Shown here: positions 14,918 to 25,320 of the stretch, piece after piece
Position numbering within the stretch: the first letter of the stretch is position 1
Layout of the letters: the number at the start of each line of letters is the position of its first letter
Origin: an uncultured bacterium
Lineage (GTDB): Bacteria; Planctomycetota; UBA8108; UBA1146
Assembly: GCA_913056395.1 (NCBI GenBank)
Contig: CAJXMG010000007.1
Span: forward strand, 1 to 64,000
DNA: 64,000 bases
Direction of reading: 5' to 3'
Program-made: the position numbers and the translations under genes
The notes under the pieces: model-generated
Databases searched by the model: none
What the model was told of the DNA's origin: nothing
What the model saw: only the letters and a program-made list of their open reading frames with translations

Positions 14918-17900
14918 ATGACCCAGGACGAAAGAGTCCAGGAGATGACAGGAAGATCGTCAAAGGGCGGTTCTTCCCGTTTCAACGATTCACAGCGCGG
15001 GTCGATGTTGCTGATCGCCCTCGCAGTGCTGACGTTGCTGTCGATCATTGCAGTGACCTTCGTGGCGTTGATGCGTCTCGAGCTCAAGGCGACTGAAAAC
15101 TTCCGGGACAAGAGTCGTGCACAACTGCTCTCCAAGTCCGCGGAGTCAGCGGTGATCTCGATGCTGCGCAGTCGGCCCTTCTGGGATATGCCGCGTCTGA
15201 TGAACCGGACCAATGCTCCGTGGATCTATGGCCTGGTGGGCGGAAACGGATTCAGTCGTGAAGGGGGGTTGCTCTCACTGAAAGAAAGTGAGGGAGACGA
15301 AGCCTCGCTTGCCTCGAACCTGAGCAGTCCTTCCTATCCGGGAGTTAACGCTGCAGATCCGGGTGAGGACCGTTTCAAGACCAAGTTGATCGACACCTCC
15401 GGTCAGATCTACCTGAATGGTGAGCAGGATACACTTGCCCAGATCCTGACCAATCTCGGTCGGGCCCTGAAGTCCAATGATCGATACGGGGTAAATCCCC
15501 TCTGGACCGGTCCCAATGAATCGGGTCGTCAGATCGACGGCGAAGAGATCATCAAGTTCAGAAATCGATTGCCCGATCGCCGCTTCTCATCGAAATCGGA
15601 GTTGGCCGCTCTGATCGGCCGCGAAAATCTGGCTCTCATCAGTGATTTCGTCACCGCTCATGCCTACGTCAATCCTTACACCTATCGTTCCTCCGCTGCG
15701 CTTCCGGTCGTCAACACTTTTGACTCCGGCAACAGGGGTGGCCAGAACATCGGCACGACCGGGGTGAATCGAGGAAATGATCCTCGAGACATTCAGGCCC
15801 AATCCGTGGTGGGGGCAACCCAGCTGACCTCCGAACCGAGAGCGCCCATCAACATCAATACGGCATCCGAGCCGGTATTGACTGCGGTGCTGACAGGTTT
15901 GGGTGGGCGCCGTGCTTTCCCCTTCATGCGGATCAGTAAGCAGAGCCTTGAAAGTGGCAATGCGGGCTCCATCGATCTGGGTGGTGGAACCCTGGCACCC
16001 GTCAAGGAAGAGTTGGCCATCCAGCAGACTCCGGTGTGGGTCTACAGTCAGCCGTTGCAGCTGGATCAAGCCCGTAATATCGCCCGATCGATCATTTCCC
16101 AGCGACGTGATCGGGGCCCCTTCAGGAGTTGGACTGCTTCGACCAGTTCGAATGAAGTCGGATTTGAAGACTTCGTCAACAACCTCCCGGCCAACCTGTT
16201 CCCACCGCCGTCATCGGTTTACGTGGTTAATCCACAGTCTAATCAGACTTCCAACTTTTATGGAGAACTGATCGGTGCCGATGGCTCGAGGGAGATGTGG
16301 CAGAGGGGCGTTCCCAACAGTGAGCGAGGATTGCGTCGACAGTTCAATCTTCCTGCCGATGGCAACAACGCATGGTACTACGAAATGATGCGTTCGATCC
16401 TGGTCTCGAATGCCAATCCGAATACCCGAATCAACAAGGTCAACCCGAATCGTCCTTCGTACCGCGCGGTCGACAAATCCGGACTCGTCAAATTGGCGGG
16501 TGCGGATTCCGGTTCACCCAATGCGGGGGATGTCCGCTTGGGTCACACCACCGAATTCTGCTTCGACAGCAAGGGGGTCTTCGAGATCACCAGTCTGGCG
16601 GAGATCACAGGAACCGGTCAGGGTAACGAAGTCTTCTCGGAGGCGGTATCTCGCAGCGTGGTCAAGGTTTTTGACGTTTATCACCACACGACTCAGGAGC
16701 AGTTTGAGCAGCCCTTCCGGGCCGTTCAGAAGAGCAGTTTTGCCAGTCGTGAGAATGTGACCACATGGCCCGATCCCATCGATGCACTGCAGCCGGAGTT
16801 TTACACCGGTTCCGACAAGGATGGGCGCGTCGAGATCACCGGCAAGATTGATGCAGAGATCGCCGCGACCAATCCGGCAACACGGGGGACTCGCTGGCTG
16901 AGTAACCCGACTTTGCGTCTGGCCCATACCTTCCGCTTCCGGGATGAGCAGTCGACCAGAACCTTGAGAAATCTTTTGCGGACCACCTCCAATCCGGAGG
17001 CAAAGATCCGCGAACTGGGCAAGGTTCTCGATGCGGATTACGCCCAGAAGGGAAGCACCTACAAGAAGCGTTACTCCTCCTACACCTGGGGCGCACAGGA
17101 CAGTGCACTGGAAGAGGAGAACATTCCTGAAGTGCTGATCGACGAAGCGGACCAGAACTCCGACATCATGCCGGACGGACTGAACAGCAGTATCTTCCGG
17201 ACATCCGCTCTGGGTGGCCGATTCTTGCGCCTTCCTGCGATGATTTTCCGCCAAACCCCTGCTGATCAGGGGGCCGTCGGACGCAACTATAACAATGACG
17301 TAGGAAACATGCCGTACTACAACGGTGCGGTGTCATTCTGGATCAAGCTCGAATTCAACGGCGACGATCCGACCTTCTCCGGTCTTCTTGGAGCAACGCA
17401 GGTTCAGACTGCTGTTGGTCAGAATCCCCAGGATTCTGAGGGAAGCCAGTTTTGGATCTGGAAAAACACTGAGGGCCAGTTACGTATCTCGCGCCTTTAC
17501 TACCACCAGGCATTTGCCAAGGGTTACACCAGCCAGGCGATTCCGTTGATCGGTAACGAAGACGAGGAAACCTCCGGTGAAGAAGAAGCGGAAACCGACG
17601 AGCAGAAGTTCTGGGCCAGAACCGACGTCGTCGTCAATGTGAGTAATTGGAGAGCCCATGAATGGCATCATGTGGCAGTTTCCTATGACGATCAGTCTGC
17701 GACAAACCGGATTCGTGTATGGGTTGACCATGAAAACACTGATGCCGTCAATCACAACATCGGTGAAGGCATGTTCTGTGCCCTGAACGAGGAGGAGCCT
17801 AAAGATCAGATCATGATCGGTGGTTTCTATCGTGACCAGGCAGTGGCCACTGAGGGTCTTTTCAAGTTTGGGACGAACTTTACTCGCCAGGGGGTGCAAA

Positions 17901-18460
17901 CCGCACCGTCGATCAAGCGTGTGCTTGCAAATGCGACCATCGACGAGTTTCGGGTCTACCTGGGTCAGTACACCCAGGATGACAGCCGAAAAGGCGGTTA
18001 TTACACCGAGAGACCGGCCAAGTACGCCAACGTCTTCATGGTGCCCTTTGAAGAAGGCATCCAGCGACGTAAGTTGCGCAATATGACGTGGACCCTCTAC
18101 TCACCGAAGATCTACTCGGGAGCCTCTGTTCAGTTCGATGAACCGGTGATGACGGTACTCAATGTCAATGGACAGAGTACGGGGCGGACGTTGCAGGATC
18201 CCGGAGGTAAAGCCGGGGGAGATGGCGGCGGTAGAAGCAATCAGCAGATCGCCGGAAAGTACCTGTACGCCACAGGAAGTCAGGATTACGGCACCGATTT
18301 CAATCTGGGCTTTTTGGGTTACGAGATTCAAATGCGGGCTGGAACCGCTCAGGGCGGAGCCCTCTCCGGCAGAACCATGGTGTCTCCGGCTTTGGATGAT
18401 GTAACCCTGTCCGTTTACCTGCCCTCTGCACGCTATCTGATCTCGGAGGTTTTGGAATGA
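14918..18460 (+). CDS. GspK-like minor pseudopilin fused to a C-terminal LamG/concanavalin-like domain
   Basis: N-term QRGSMLLIALAVLTLLSIIAVTFVALMRLELKATENF (class III signal/pilin helix); C-term YNGAVSFWIKLEF...WRAHEWHHVAVSYDD...RVWVDHEN...ATIDEFRVYLG. Confidence 0.75.
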   Translation: MTQDERVQEMTGRSSKGGSSRFNDSQRGSMLLIALAVLTLLSIIAVTFVALMRLELKATENFRDKSRAQLLSKSAESAVISMLRSRPFWDMPRLMNRTNAPWIYGLVGGNGFSREGGLLSLKESEGDEASLASNLSSPSYPGVNAADPGEDRFKTKLIDTSGQIYLNGEQDTLAQILTNLGRALKSNDRYGVNPLWTGPNESGRQIDGEEIIKFRNRLPDRRFSSKSELAALIGRENLALISDFVTAHAYVNPYTYRSSAALPVVNTFDSGNRGGQNIGTTGVNRGNDPRDIQAQSVVGATQLTSEPRAPININTASEPVLTAVLTGLGGRRAFPFMRISKQSLESGNAGSIDLGGGTLAPVKEELAIQQTPVWVYSQPLQLDQARNIARSIISQRRDRGPFRSWTASTSSNEVGFEDFVNNLPANLFPPPSSVYVVNPQSNQTSNFYGELIGADGSREMWQRGVPNSERGLRRQFNLPADGNNAWYYEMMRSILVSNANPNTRINKVNPNRPSYRAVDKSGLVKLAGADSGSPNAGDVRLGHTTEFCFDSKGVFEITSLAEITGTGQGNEVFSEAVSRSVVKVFDVYHHTTQEQFEQPFRAVQKSSFASRENVTTWPDPIDALQPEFYTGSDKDGRVEITGKIDAEIAATNPATRGTRWLSNPTLRLAHTFRFRDEQSTRTLRNLLRTTSNPEAKIRELGKVLDADYAQKGSTYKKRYSSYTWGAQDSALEEENIPEVLIDEADQNSDIMPDGLNSSIFRTSALGGRFLRLPAMIFRQTPADQGAVGRNYNNDVGNMPYYNGAVSFWIKLEFNGDDPTFSGLLGATQVQTAVGQNPQDSEGSQFWIWKNTEGQLRISRLYYHQAFAKGYTSQAIPLIGNEDEETSGEEEAETDEQKFWARTDVVVNVSNWRAHEWHHVAVSYDDQSATNRIRVWVDHENTDAVNHNIGEGMFCALNEEEPKDQIMIGGFYRDQAVATEGLFKFGTNFTRQGVQTAPSIKRVLANATIDEFRVYLGQYTQDDSRKGGYYTERPAKYANVFMVPFEEGIQRRKLRNMTWTLYSPKIYSGASVQFDEPVMTVLNVNGQSTGRTLQDPGGKAGGDGGGRSNQQIAGKYLYATGSQDYGTDFNLGFLGYEIQMRAGTAQGGALSGRTMVSPALDDVTLSVYLPSARYLISEVLE

Positions 18461-19437
18461 ACCCGTTCCCTTTGACTCGCCGGGGGAGCCTTTTCACTGC
18501 TCTGGCAATCTTTCTGTTTGTTGCTCTTGCGCCCCTGTCTCTCGAAGCACAGGGGGAGGGGCGTGGACCGAACGGGGAAGATCTTCGTCTCCTCGAATTG
18601 CTGAAGATTGAAGTCAGCAAGGATGACAAAACCGGGCGTTACATTCTCGATGTTCAGGGCAAGGCCCCCAAGATGCCGGCTGGCACCAAGGTCGACCTGC
18701 TTTTGACCTGGCGTTCACAACTGGTGGAAACCTTTACAGTTACACTGCCCGTGAGCAGGAAGTTTCGTGAGAGTTTCAAGCTCAAGCCTTTGGAAGCTTC
18801 TTCACACAAATACATGTTCCGATCGGTCATCGATCCGAAAAAGCAGACCTCAAAGGTGAAAAAAGAGTTGGCCGGGGATGAGGACCTGTTTCCGCCCGCT
18901 GCCGCTCCCTGGACCGAGTTTCACTTCGACAAGCAGTTTGTCATCGGCTCTCCCGAAGAAATTGCTGCTGCCAAGAAGTTGATTCAGGATTACTTCGTCA
19001 ACACTTATACCGAGTTGGCCAAGATCGATGCTTTGGTGAAAAAGAGCATTGCGGACTGCTCGGAAGGTCTGGACTTTCGCAAATCCAGCGGCGAGTTCGA
19101 CGAGTCTGCCTGGCGAAAATTCATGGACAAGAAAGTCATCGAGAAGGTCACGGATTATCAGGAGGAAATCGTCAAGGGTTTCACGGATCCGAAGTTTTTG
19201 GCTTATCGATTGGGTCTCTCCCATCTACGGGATTTGTCCATCGCCGTAGCCAAGCGTGCGACCCATGAATCCATCAAACTCTATCGGGTAGAGGGTCTGG
19301 ATCCTTCCCAGAATGATGTGAAACCTGAAAAACTGGATATCAAGGTGAAGTCCGGGAACCGTGTTCCCCGCAACTCTGATCTCAATAATCTGGTCGAAAA
19401 AATCAATGCGCTGATCGGCGTGGGAGACGAAGAATGA
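18457..19437 (+). CDS. Secreted protein of unknown function, paralog A
   Basis: Signal peptide (LFTALAIFLFVALAPLSLEAQG); start overlaps the upstream stop (ATGA); similar to the next gene. Confidence 0.75.
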   Translation: MNPFPLTRRGSLFTALAIFLFVALAPLSLEAQGEGRGPNGEDLRLLELLKIEVSKDDKTGRYILDVQGKAPKMPAGTKVDLLLTWRSQLVETFTVTLPVSRKFRESFKLKPLEASSHKYMFRSVIDPKKQTSKVKKELAGDEDLFPPAAAPWTEFHFDKQFVIGSPEEIAAAKKLIQDYFVNTYTELAKIDALVKKSIADCSEGLDFRKSSGEFDESAWRKFMDKKVIEKVTDYQEEIVKGFTDPKFLAYRLGLSHLRDLSIAVAKRATHESIKLYRVEGLDPSQNDVKPEKLDIKVKSGNRVPRNSDLNNLVEKINALIGVGDEE

Positions 19438-20423
19438 TGATGAAACTCTTGAGCTTCAAATCGCCAAAAAACGGCGGGGCCTTCATTGTTTTATTGTGGA
19501 TCGCCGTTTTGGGCATGGGGACACTGGTCTCCGCTCCGGGATGGGCCCAGGACGACGAGAGTGGGCCGCCCAAACCGCCTCCGACCTTTATCGAGTTGAC
19601 CAGCGTCAAGGCGATTAAGGTCAAAGACAATTGGCAGCTTCGGGTTGCTGGTAAGGCTACTGATCTTCCTTCAGGCTGCGTCATCGATTTCCAGATTCGC
19701 TGGAGAACCTTCGTGCTGTACGACTTCAAGATCACCCTCGACGGTTCGCGCCGAATTGATGAAAAGATCGACCTCAAAGGGCTTGTTGGTTCCATCAGTG
19801 GTGCGCAGTTGAGGTCGGAAGTTCAGCCCTCTTCCCAGAGTCGCGCTGTTCAGGATGCGATGTCGAAGGACAAGAAAAAGTATCCGATTGAAACAGCACC
19901 ATGGAAGCAGTCCTTCTGGCGTCAAAAGTTTGACATCGGTTCAGCGACCGATATCGAAAAAGCCAAGAAGAACGCCCAGTCCTTCTTCCTGGCAAAAACC
20001 AAGGAAGTGCTCAGTTTGCAAAGGGCTTTTGAAAAGGCTCGCACTGAAGCCATCGATGGAGCCCGCTTTCAGAAGGGTGGCAAGTTTGATGGAGAATCAT
20101 GGCAATCGTTCGTTGAGCGTGAATGTCGTGAAAAAATCCGTAAACTTCAAAAGGACATCAAGGAATCGTCCAAGAGCCTGGACATGATTCCCCAATCCCG
20201 GGACATGAAGTATCTCGTGGAGATCGTCAATGCCGTTGCCAAGCGATCCTATGATCGATCGATCAGCTTGTATCGCGAACTGGGCCTGAACCCGGATGTC
20301 GCTGACATGAGTCCGAAGGATATCGACGTGAATTGTCGTTCCACCAAATTGAGCAGTCTTCAGAAAACGGTCGAGAGGCTCTTCGAGAGTCAGCAGATCG
20401 ACATGTCGCAACTGTCGAGCTGA
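19434..20423 (+). CDS. Secreted protein of unknown function, paralog B
   Basis: Signal-like N-terminus (GAFIVLLWIAVLGMGTLVSAPGWAQ); shares APW...F..(Q/K)F.IGS..(D/E)I..AKK and VAKR..(H/Y)(D/E).SI.LYR.(L/E)GL(N/D)P with the preceding protein. Confidence 0.75.
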   Translation: MMMKLLSFKSPKNGGAFIVLLWIAVLGMGTLVSAPGWAQDDESGPPKPPPTFIELTSVKAIKVKDNWQLRVAGKATDLPSGCVIDFQIRWRTFVLYDFKITLDGSRRIDEKIDLKGLVGSISGAQLRSEVQPSSQSRAVQDAMSKDKKKYPIETAPWKQSFWRQKFDIGSATDIEKAKKNAQSFFLAKTKEVLSLQRAFEKARTEAIDGARFQKGGKFDGESWQSFVERECREKIRKLQKDIKESSKSLDMIPQSRDMKYLVEIVNAVAKRSYDRSISLYRELGLNPDVADMSPKDIDVNCRSTKLSSLQKTVERLFESQQIDMSQLSS

Positions 20424-20436
20424 AGGGGGCCATCCT

Positions 20437-20850
20437 TTGGAGAGGTTCTTGCGACACTCTGGTGAGAACGGTGCGGAATCGGGCGAGGCTGACCAGCGTC
20501 AGCCCCGCCCTTTTTCGTCTGGGATCACGCCTGAAGAGTCTTCGCCATTGGCCCGTCGGGCTCGGACTTTATCTTCCAGGGGGTCTTTGAAATCTCTTCG
20601 TGATTTGCAGGTCTCTGATTCCACAAGTCCCCCGACTGACCCGCTGTTCACCGAGTTGCCGGAAGAGGGTCAGGTAGAATCGGTACGAACGGGTGAGTGG
20701 GTTCCCAATCTGGACCACGAGCTGGATCAGGCCCATCGGTTTACCCTTTTGGGTCGAATCTACCGTCCGATCCGGAACTTCTTTCGTAAGGCTCTGGGAG
20801 AGTCACTGTTTGGGGGGCGATCCACCGACTCGTCCAAGGAGGGATCGTAA
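20437..20850 (+). CDS. Hypothetical protein
   Basis: Open frame in the gap before convergent purD; no recognised motif. Confidence 0.35.
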   Translation: MERFLRHSGENGAESGEADQRQPRPFSSGITPEESSPLARRARTLSSRGSLKSLRDLQVSDSTSPPTDPLFTELPEEGQVESVRTGEWVPNLDHELDQAHRFTLLGRIYRPIRNFFRKALGESLFGGRSTDSSKEGS

Positions 20851-20934
20851 TCCCCATTTCAGAATGGGATTGATCCCGCATTCAGTCGTCTGTGCTTTCC
20901 TTCGACGACCTTGGAGCAGGCGGATTGTCGAGGA

Positions 20935-22233
20935 TCAGCTTTCGCTGGGAATCGGCCCCGCGTTCCAGCGGTAGACACCGATGTCACTGCGGTGGATCTT
21001 GCCTTCAAAGTGAATCTGATCTGCACGGGAGTAAGCCTTGAGACGTGCTTCTTCCAGATCTTCTCCCAGTGCTGTGACACCCAGGACCCTTCCTCCGGAA
21101 ACCTCTACTTCACCGTTATCGGCGAAACGTGTACCGGCGTGAAAAACCTGAACGTCATCGTCGATCTCTGAGAACAGGTTTCCGCTGATGAGTTGTCCTT
21201 TACCCGGGTTTTCGGGGTAGCCCTCAGAAGCCAGTACCAGGCAAAGTGCGGAACGGGGATCCCACTGGATCGAAGCGGTGGAAGGACCGCTGGTGGCAGT
21301 GGCTTCCAGCAGATCGACAAAGTCACTTTTCATTCGCAGCAATACCGGTTGTGTCTCAGGGTCACCGAGGCGGCAGTTGTACTCGAGAACGCGGGGGCCC
21401 TCCTGAGTCCACATGATGCCGACATACAAGACTCCCGAATAATCGATACCGTCCTTGATCAATCCCTGAAGGGAAGGTTCGACAATGGTTCTGCGAACCA
21501 GGTCGAGATCCTCTGCTGTGGTGAAGGTGCCGGGACAGAAGGCTCCCATGCCCCCTGTATTGGGGCCTGTGTTTCCATCTCCGAGGGGTTTATGGTCCTG
21601 GGCAGGAGGGAGGAGAAGCGCATCTTCGCCATTCACTACGGCGAGAATGGAGACTTCAGGACCCTCCATCATTTCTTCGATGACGACCGTTTTTCCACTG
21701 TCGCCAAAAAGGGCTCCATCCAGCATTCCGGTGGCCACCTCGGTGGCATGTTGATGGTCCTCGCAAAGAATCACTCCCTTTCCCGCAGCCAGGCCACTTG
21801 CCTTGACGACGACTCTTTCAGGCAGGGTGGAGAGTGCTGCAGGAAGTTGATCAACATGGTCGACGGTGCTGGAACGTGCTGTCGGAATCTCGTGTCTCTG
21901 CATGAAATCCTTGGCGAAGGCCTTGGATCCTTCCAGCATCGCACCTTTTGAGTCTGGGCCAAAACAGGGGATTCCTTCGGCTCTCAAGAGGTCTGCGAGT
22001 CCATCGACCAGAGGGGCTTCGGGTCCGATGACAACATGAGCCACCGCTTCTTCCGAACAACGTTGGACGAATTCTGCGAAGTTATTTTTGGAAACTGCTG
22101 GCCAGCAAGCTCCAAGACGGGACATTCCGGGATTCCCCGGTGCGGAGATCACTTCACTCACTCGGGGTGAGCGCGCCAATTGAAGTGCGATGGCGTGTTC
22201 ACGGCCACCGGATCCGACCACGACGATCTTCAT
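20935..22233 (-). CDS. purD: Phosphoribosylamine--glycine ligase
   Basis: MKIVVVGSGGREHAIA start; GPEAPLVDGLADLLR; GNTGPNTGGMGAF; EYNCRLGDPETQPVLLRM. Confidence 0.95.
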   Translation of the reverse strand: MKIVVVGSGGREHAIALQLARSPRVSEVISAPGNPGMSRLGACWPAVSKNNFAEFVQRCSEEAVAHVVIGPEAPLVDGLADLLRAEGIPCFGPDSKGAMLEGSKAFAKDFMQRHEIPTARSSTVDHVDQLPAALSTLPERVVVKASGLAAGKGVILCEDHQHATEVATGMLDGALFGDSGKTVVIEEMMEGPEVSILAVVNGEDALLLPPAQDHKPLGDGNTGPNTGGMGAFCPGTFTTAEDLDLVRRTIVEPSLQGLIKDGIDYSGVLYVGIMWTQEGPRVLEYNCRLGDPETQPVLLRMKSDFVDLLEATATSGPSTASIQWDPRSALCLVLASEGYPENPGKGQLISGNLFSEIDDDVQVFHAGTRFADNGEVEVSGGRVLGVTALGEDLEEARLKAYSRADQIHFEGKIHRSDIGVYRWNAGPIPSES

Positions 22234-22250
22234 GGTTTTGCCCTCTCTGT

Positions 22251-23234
22251 TCAGGAATTCTGTGGGGGTGATTGTAAGGTGCGATCCCTGAATCCCAAAC
22301 CGAAGATCACCCACAGAAACCAGAGGATGATCCACAGGGGAAGTCCGACGATCGAAAGTGTAGCTGCCGTTCCGGACTGCACTTGGTGCGGTGAATCAGT
22401 AAACAGGTGCTCGCAGGCCCAGGACCAGAGGAAGTTGAAATCGATCCACGTCATCAGGGACAGAAACAGGAAGGTCGTTCGCTGGGGAGAGAGGGGGGGA
22501 GTTTTCTTGACTTGGAGCAGGAAAGAAAACAGCAATCCATGCAGATAGAGTGCGAGGACAGTGGCGCTCAGGTCGCCCTTGCCAAAGAGATAGGCATAGA
22601 GAAATGGAAGAGTGAAGGCAAAAACTACACCTGCTTTGCGGATCTTCAAGGCTGTGGGGCGCGACCGTTCCTCTTCCATGGAGAAGTGGGTGACTGCGAA
22701 GATGTAGATGGTCATCGTCACGGCATGAAGAGTTGCCAGAGAGTTCCATTCCGGGAGGAAACCTAGATAAAGGGTGGTACTTGAGAAGATCAACAAGCCT
22801 CGAACCAGACCCATGCAAAGGGGACCCAAAAGCGGGACGAGCTTGAAAGCACAATTGTAGAGAAGAATCGATCCGAGAGTCCCGGCACTGAACAGGAGCC
22901 CTTTGGCAGCGACATCCCCTCTCATGAGGTAGATCCCGGCCGCAGTAAACAGAGCTCCGAAAAGAGACAGAGCAATCAAACGGTCGGCTGTTTTCAGGCT
23001 GATTTCCCCACTGACGAGAGGGCGTGGAGGTTGCAGGCCATTTGCGGCATTCTCCCGATCCCGTTCCACATCGAGGCGATCATTGAGAGCCATGCCAAAG
23101 AAGTAAAAGCAAGCTCCCTGGATCAGCAGAAGAATGGTCAGTGCAGTGTCCCAGGGACCTCCAGAGATCAAGGTTGCCACCAGCACGTTCAAGAGAACTG
23201 TGGGCAGCAGTTTGATTCTCAGAAAGCGCAGCAA
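22251..23234 (-). CDS. UbiA-family prenyltransferase
   Basis: NDRLDVERDRENAANGLQPPRPLVSGEIS (Asp-rich motif) with multiple TM segments. Confidence 0.8.
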   Translation of the reverse strand: MLRFLRIKLLPTVLLNVLVATLISGGPWDTALTILLLIQGACFYFFGMALNDRLDVERDRENAANGLQPPRPLVSGEISLKTADRLIALSLFGALFTAAGIYLMRGDVAAKGLLFSAGTLGSILLYNCAFKLVPLLGPLCMGLVRGLLIFSSTTLYLGFLPEWNSLATLHAVTMTIYIFAVTHFSMEEERSRPTALKIRKAGVVFAFTLPFLYAYLFGKGDLSATVLALYLHGLLFSFLLQVKKTPPLSPQRTTFLFLSLMTWIDFNFLWSWACEHLFTDSPHQVQSGTAATLSIVGLPLWIILWFLWVIFGLGFRDRTLQSPPQNS

Positions 23235-23238
23235 CGGA

Positions 23239-25320
23239 TCACCAGAGTCGCAGGAGATCGTTGTAGGTCACGAACAGGGCCATCGAAATCAACAACATGA
23301 AGGCCACCAAATGAATCGTATTCTGAATCGAATCGGGGACAGGTTTGCCACGGATTCCCTCGATAGTCAGGAACAGAATGTGTCCTCCATCGAGGATCGG
23401 GAAGGGCAACAGGTTGAAGATTCCCAGATTGATGCTGATCAGTGCCAACAGGAAAAGCAGGTTGCCGAAACCGACCTGAGAGACTTTTCGTCCCAGGTCG
23501 ATGATTCCCACAGGACCATTCAGGTTTTTGCCGTGAACGTCCCCTGAGAAGAGGGCTTTCAGGGTCAGGAAGATCCTGCCACCCCAGATCCACGATTGGT
23601 CCATGCCAGCAGAGATGGCGGCCCCAACAGGGAGTTCTTCACGGAACTGAAGAGCGGCCATCTGTAGACCCAGGGAGGTCATCAGAGGGGCGGGTGTAAC
23701 AGTGAGTTCCATCGCTTCGCTGGAACCGGGAGCTTTCAGGGCCAGGGTTACAGGTCCTTCTGCAGCCTGGATCGCCGGTGTGATCTGACTCCACTCGTCG
23801 ATTCGGACGCCGTTGATGGACGTAACCGTTGAACCATTCTTGATTCCAGAGTTCCTTGCGGGAGATCCAGCAAGGGTTCTGCCAATGACGCACTCAGATT
23901 TGAGGGTCAGCCGCAGATTCTTCTCTTCCGTCAAACGGGTGGATTGCAAAGTCTTGGGTTCGGTGGCTGTGATCCACTGGATCAGGGTTCCACTGGGAAG
24001 TGGTGCGTCGACGTATTCTGTCACTCCTGCGAAAGAGTCGCCGATTCTGAGAATTTGGCATCCTTCTGTAATACCCAGAGATTCTGCTTCCGGTCCCGCT
24101 TTGGCAACCCAGCGGGTTGAGGTACCAATGATCAGATCTTCCAGCAACCAACGGCGAAGGTTTGCCGACTGGACCTGCACCGTTCTGCCATCGAGAAGGC
24201 GGCATTGAAGAAGAACATCCCTTTGGCCGGCTGCTTTTTCAACGGTGTACAGATCGAGAACTTCCACGGGGATCAACTTTTCACTGCCACTCTGCAGTGA
24301 GACGACCTCATCTCCGGGTTTGAAAAAGGAATCTGCGGGGGATCGAGATGCAAGGATAGTTCTCGATCGAGCAAGGATTCCGAGGCTCCCGGTTGCTCCT
24401 TCCTCCGTTGGCGGTGGGCTCAGCGGAAGACTGGCTGTCAGCGGTTTGCCGTCCCGAAGGACTTCCAGATCGAGGACCCCATCCGCTGTGGATTGACGCA
24501 TCGATCTGAGGGATCGAATCAGGAGATCAGCAGGCAAGTTTGCCGGGGAAGCCATCACCACTTCGTCCGCTGGGATGTTGAGGCGAATCGATTGGATCTG
24601 ATCGCCCTCCCTGAGACCGGCTTTGGCGGCAGGGGAGTCTTTTTCCACAGCAGCGACCGTGTTGCTGCTGGCCGGGTAGATTCCGATTCGATAGCGTCCA
24701 TCCACAGGATTCCATACTGGATCAACGGAAATTTCTTGGGTCGTCGAAGAGTCTTCACTGTTGGCTGATCGATCGATGGTCAGGCTGACCGGTTCCCCAC
24801 CTCCAGCGAGAGCGATGGCCGTAGCAACATTGGAGTAATCACTCCATTCATCCCCGTTGACTGCCACGATCCGGTCTCCGGATTTGACTCCGGCAGTCCA
24901 TGCGGGGCCACCGGGATCAGTCATGCCGACGACGGGCGACATCTGTTTGACGCCGGCGGTGAATGCCAATGCGAAAAGAATCAGTCCGAAGATCAGATTC
25001 ATTGCGGCGCCGGCTACGAGGACCAGAAGTCTTGCCGGAATCGGTTTGCGATGGAACTCGTCATCCGCATCAGTGCGTTCTTCCCCTGGATCTTCGCCGG
25101 CCATCTTGACGTATCCACCAAGGGGGACGAGGCCGATGACATATTCCGTTTCTCCCCAGGTGAATGCGAGAAGCCTGGCTTTCCAGCCAAAGATAGTCGG
25201 TTGGAATCCAACAGCGAAGGTGTGAACCTTGACCCCCACAAACTTGGCCGCGAGGAAGTGGCCCAACTCATGAATGAAGATCAGAAATCCGATTCCAAGG
25301 ATGGCGAGGATAAGATTCAA
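23239..25320 (-). CDS. rseP: RseP/site-2 protease with PDZ domains
   Basis: HELGHFLAAKFVGVKV zinc motif, PLGGYVKMAGEDPGEE, C-term NLLPFPILDGGHILFL. Confidence 0.93.
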   Translation of the reverse strand: MNLILAILGIGFLIFIHELGHFLAAKFVGVKVHTFAVGFQPTIFGWKARLLAFTWGETEYVIGLVPLGGYVKMAGEDPGEERTDADDEFHRKPIPARLLVLVAGAAMNLIFGLILFALAFTAGVKQMSPVVGMTDPGGPAWTAGVKSGDRIVAVNGDEWSDYSNVATAIALAGGGEPVSLTIDRSANSEDSSTTQEISVDPVWNPVDGRYRIGIYPASSNTVAAVEKDSPAAKAGLREGDQIQSIRLNIPADEVVMASPANLPADLLIRSLRSMRQSTADGVLDLEVLRDGKPLTASLPLSPPPTEEGATGSLGILARSRTILASRSPADSFFKPGDEVVSLQSGSEKLIPVEVLDLYTVEKAAGQRDVLLQCRLLDGRTVQVQSANLRRWLLEDLIIGTSTRWVAKAGPEAESLGITEGCQILRIGDSFAGVTEYVDAPLPSGTLIQWITATEPKTLQSTRLTEEKNLRLTLKSECVIGRTLAGSPARNSGIKNGSTVTSINGVRIDEWSQITPAIQAAEGPVTLALKAPGSSEAMELTVTPAPLMTSLGLQMAALQFREELPVGAAISAGMDQSWIWGGRIFLTLKALFSGDVHGKNLNGPVGIIDLGRKVSQVGFGNLLFLLALISINLGIFNLLPFPILDGGHILFLTIEGIRGKPVPDSIQNTIHLVAFMLLISMALFVTYNDLLRLW

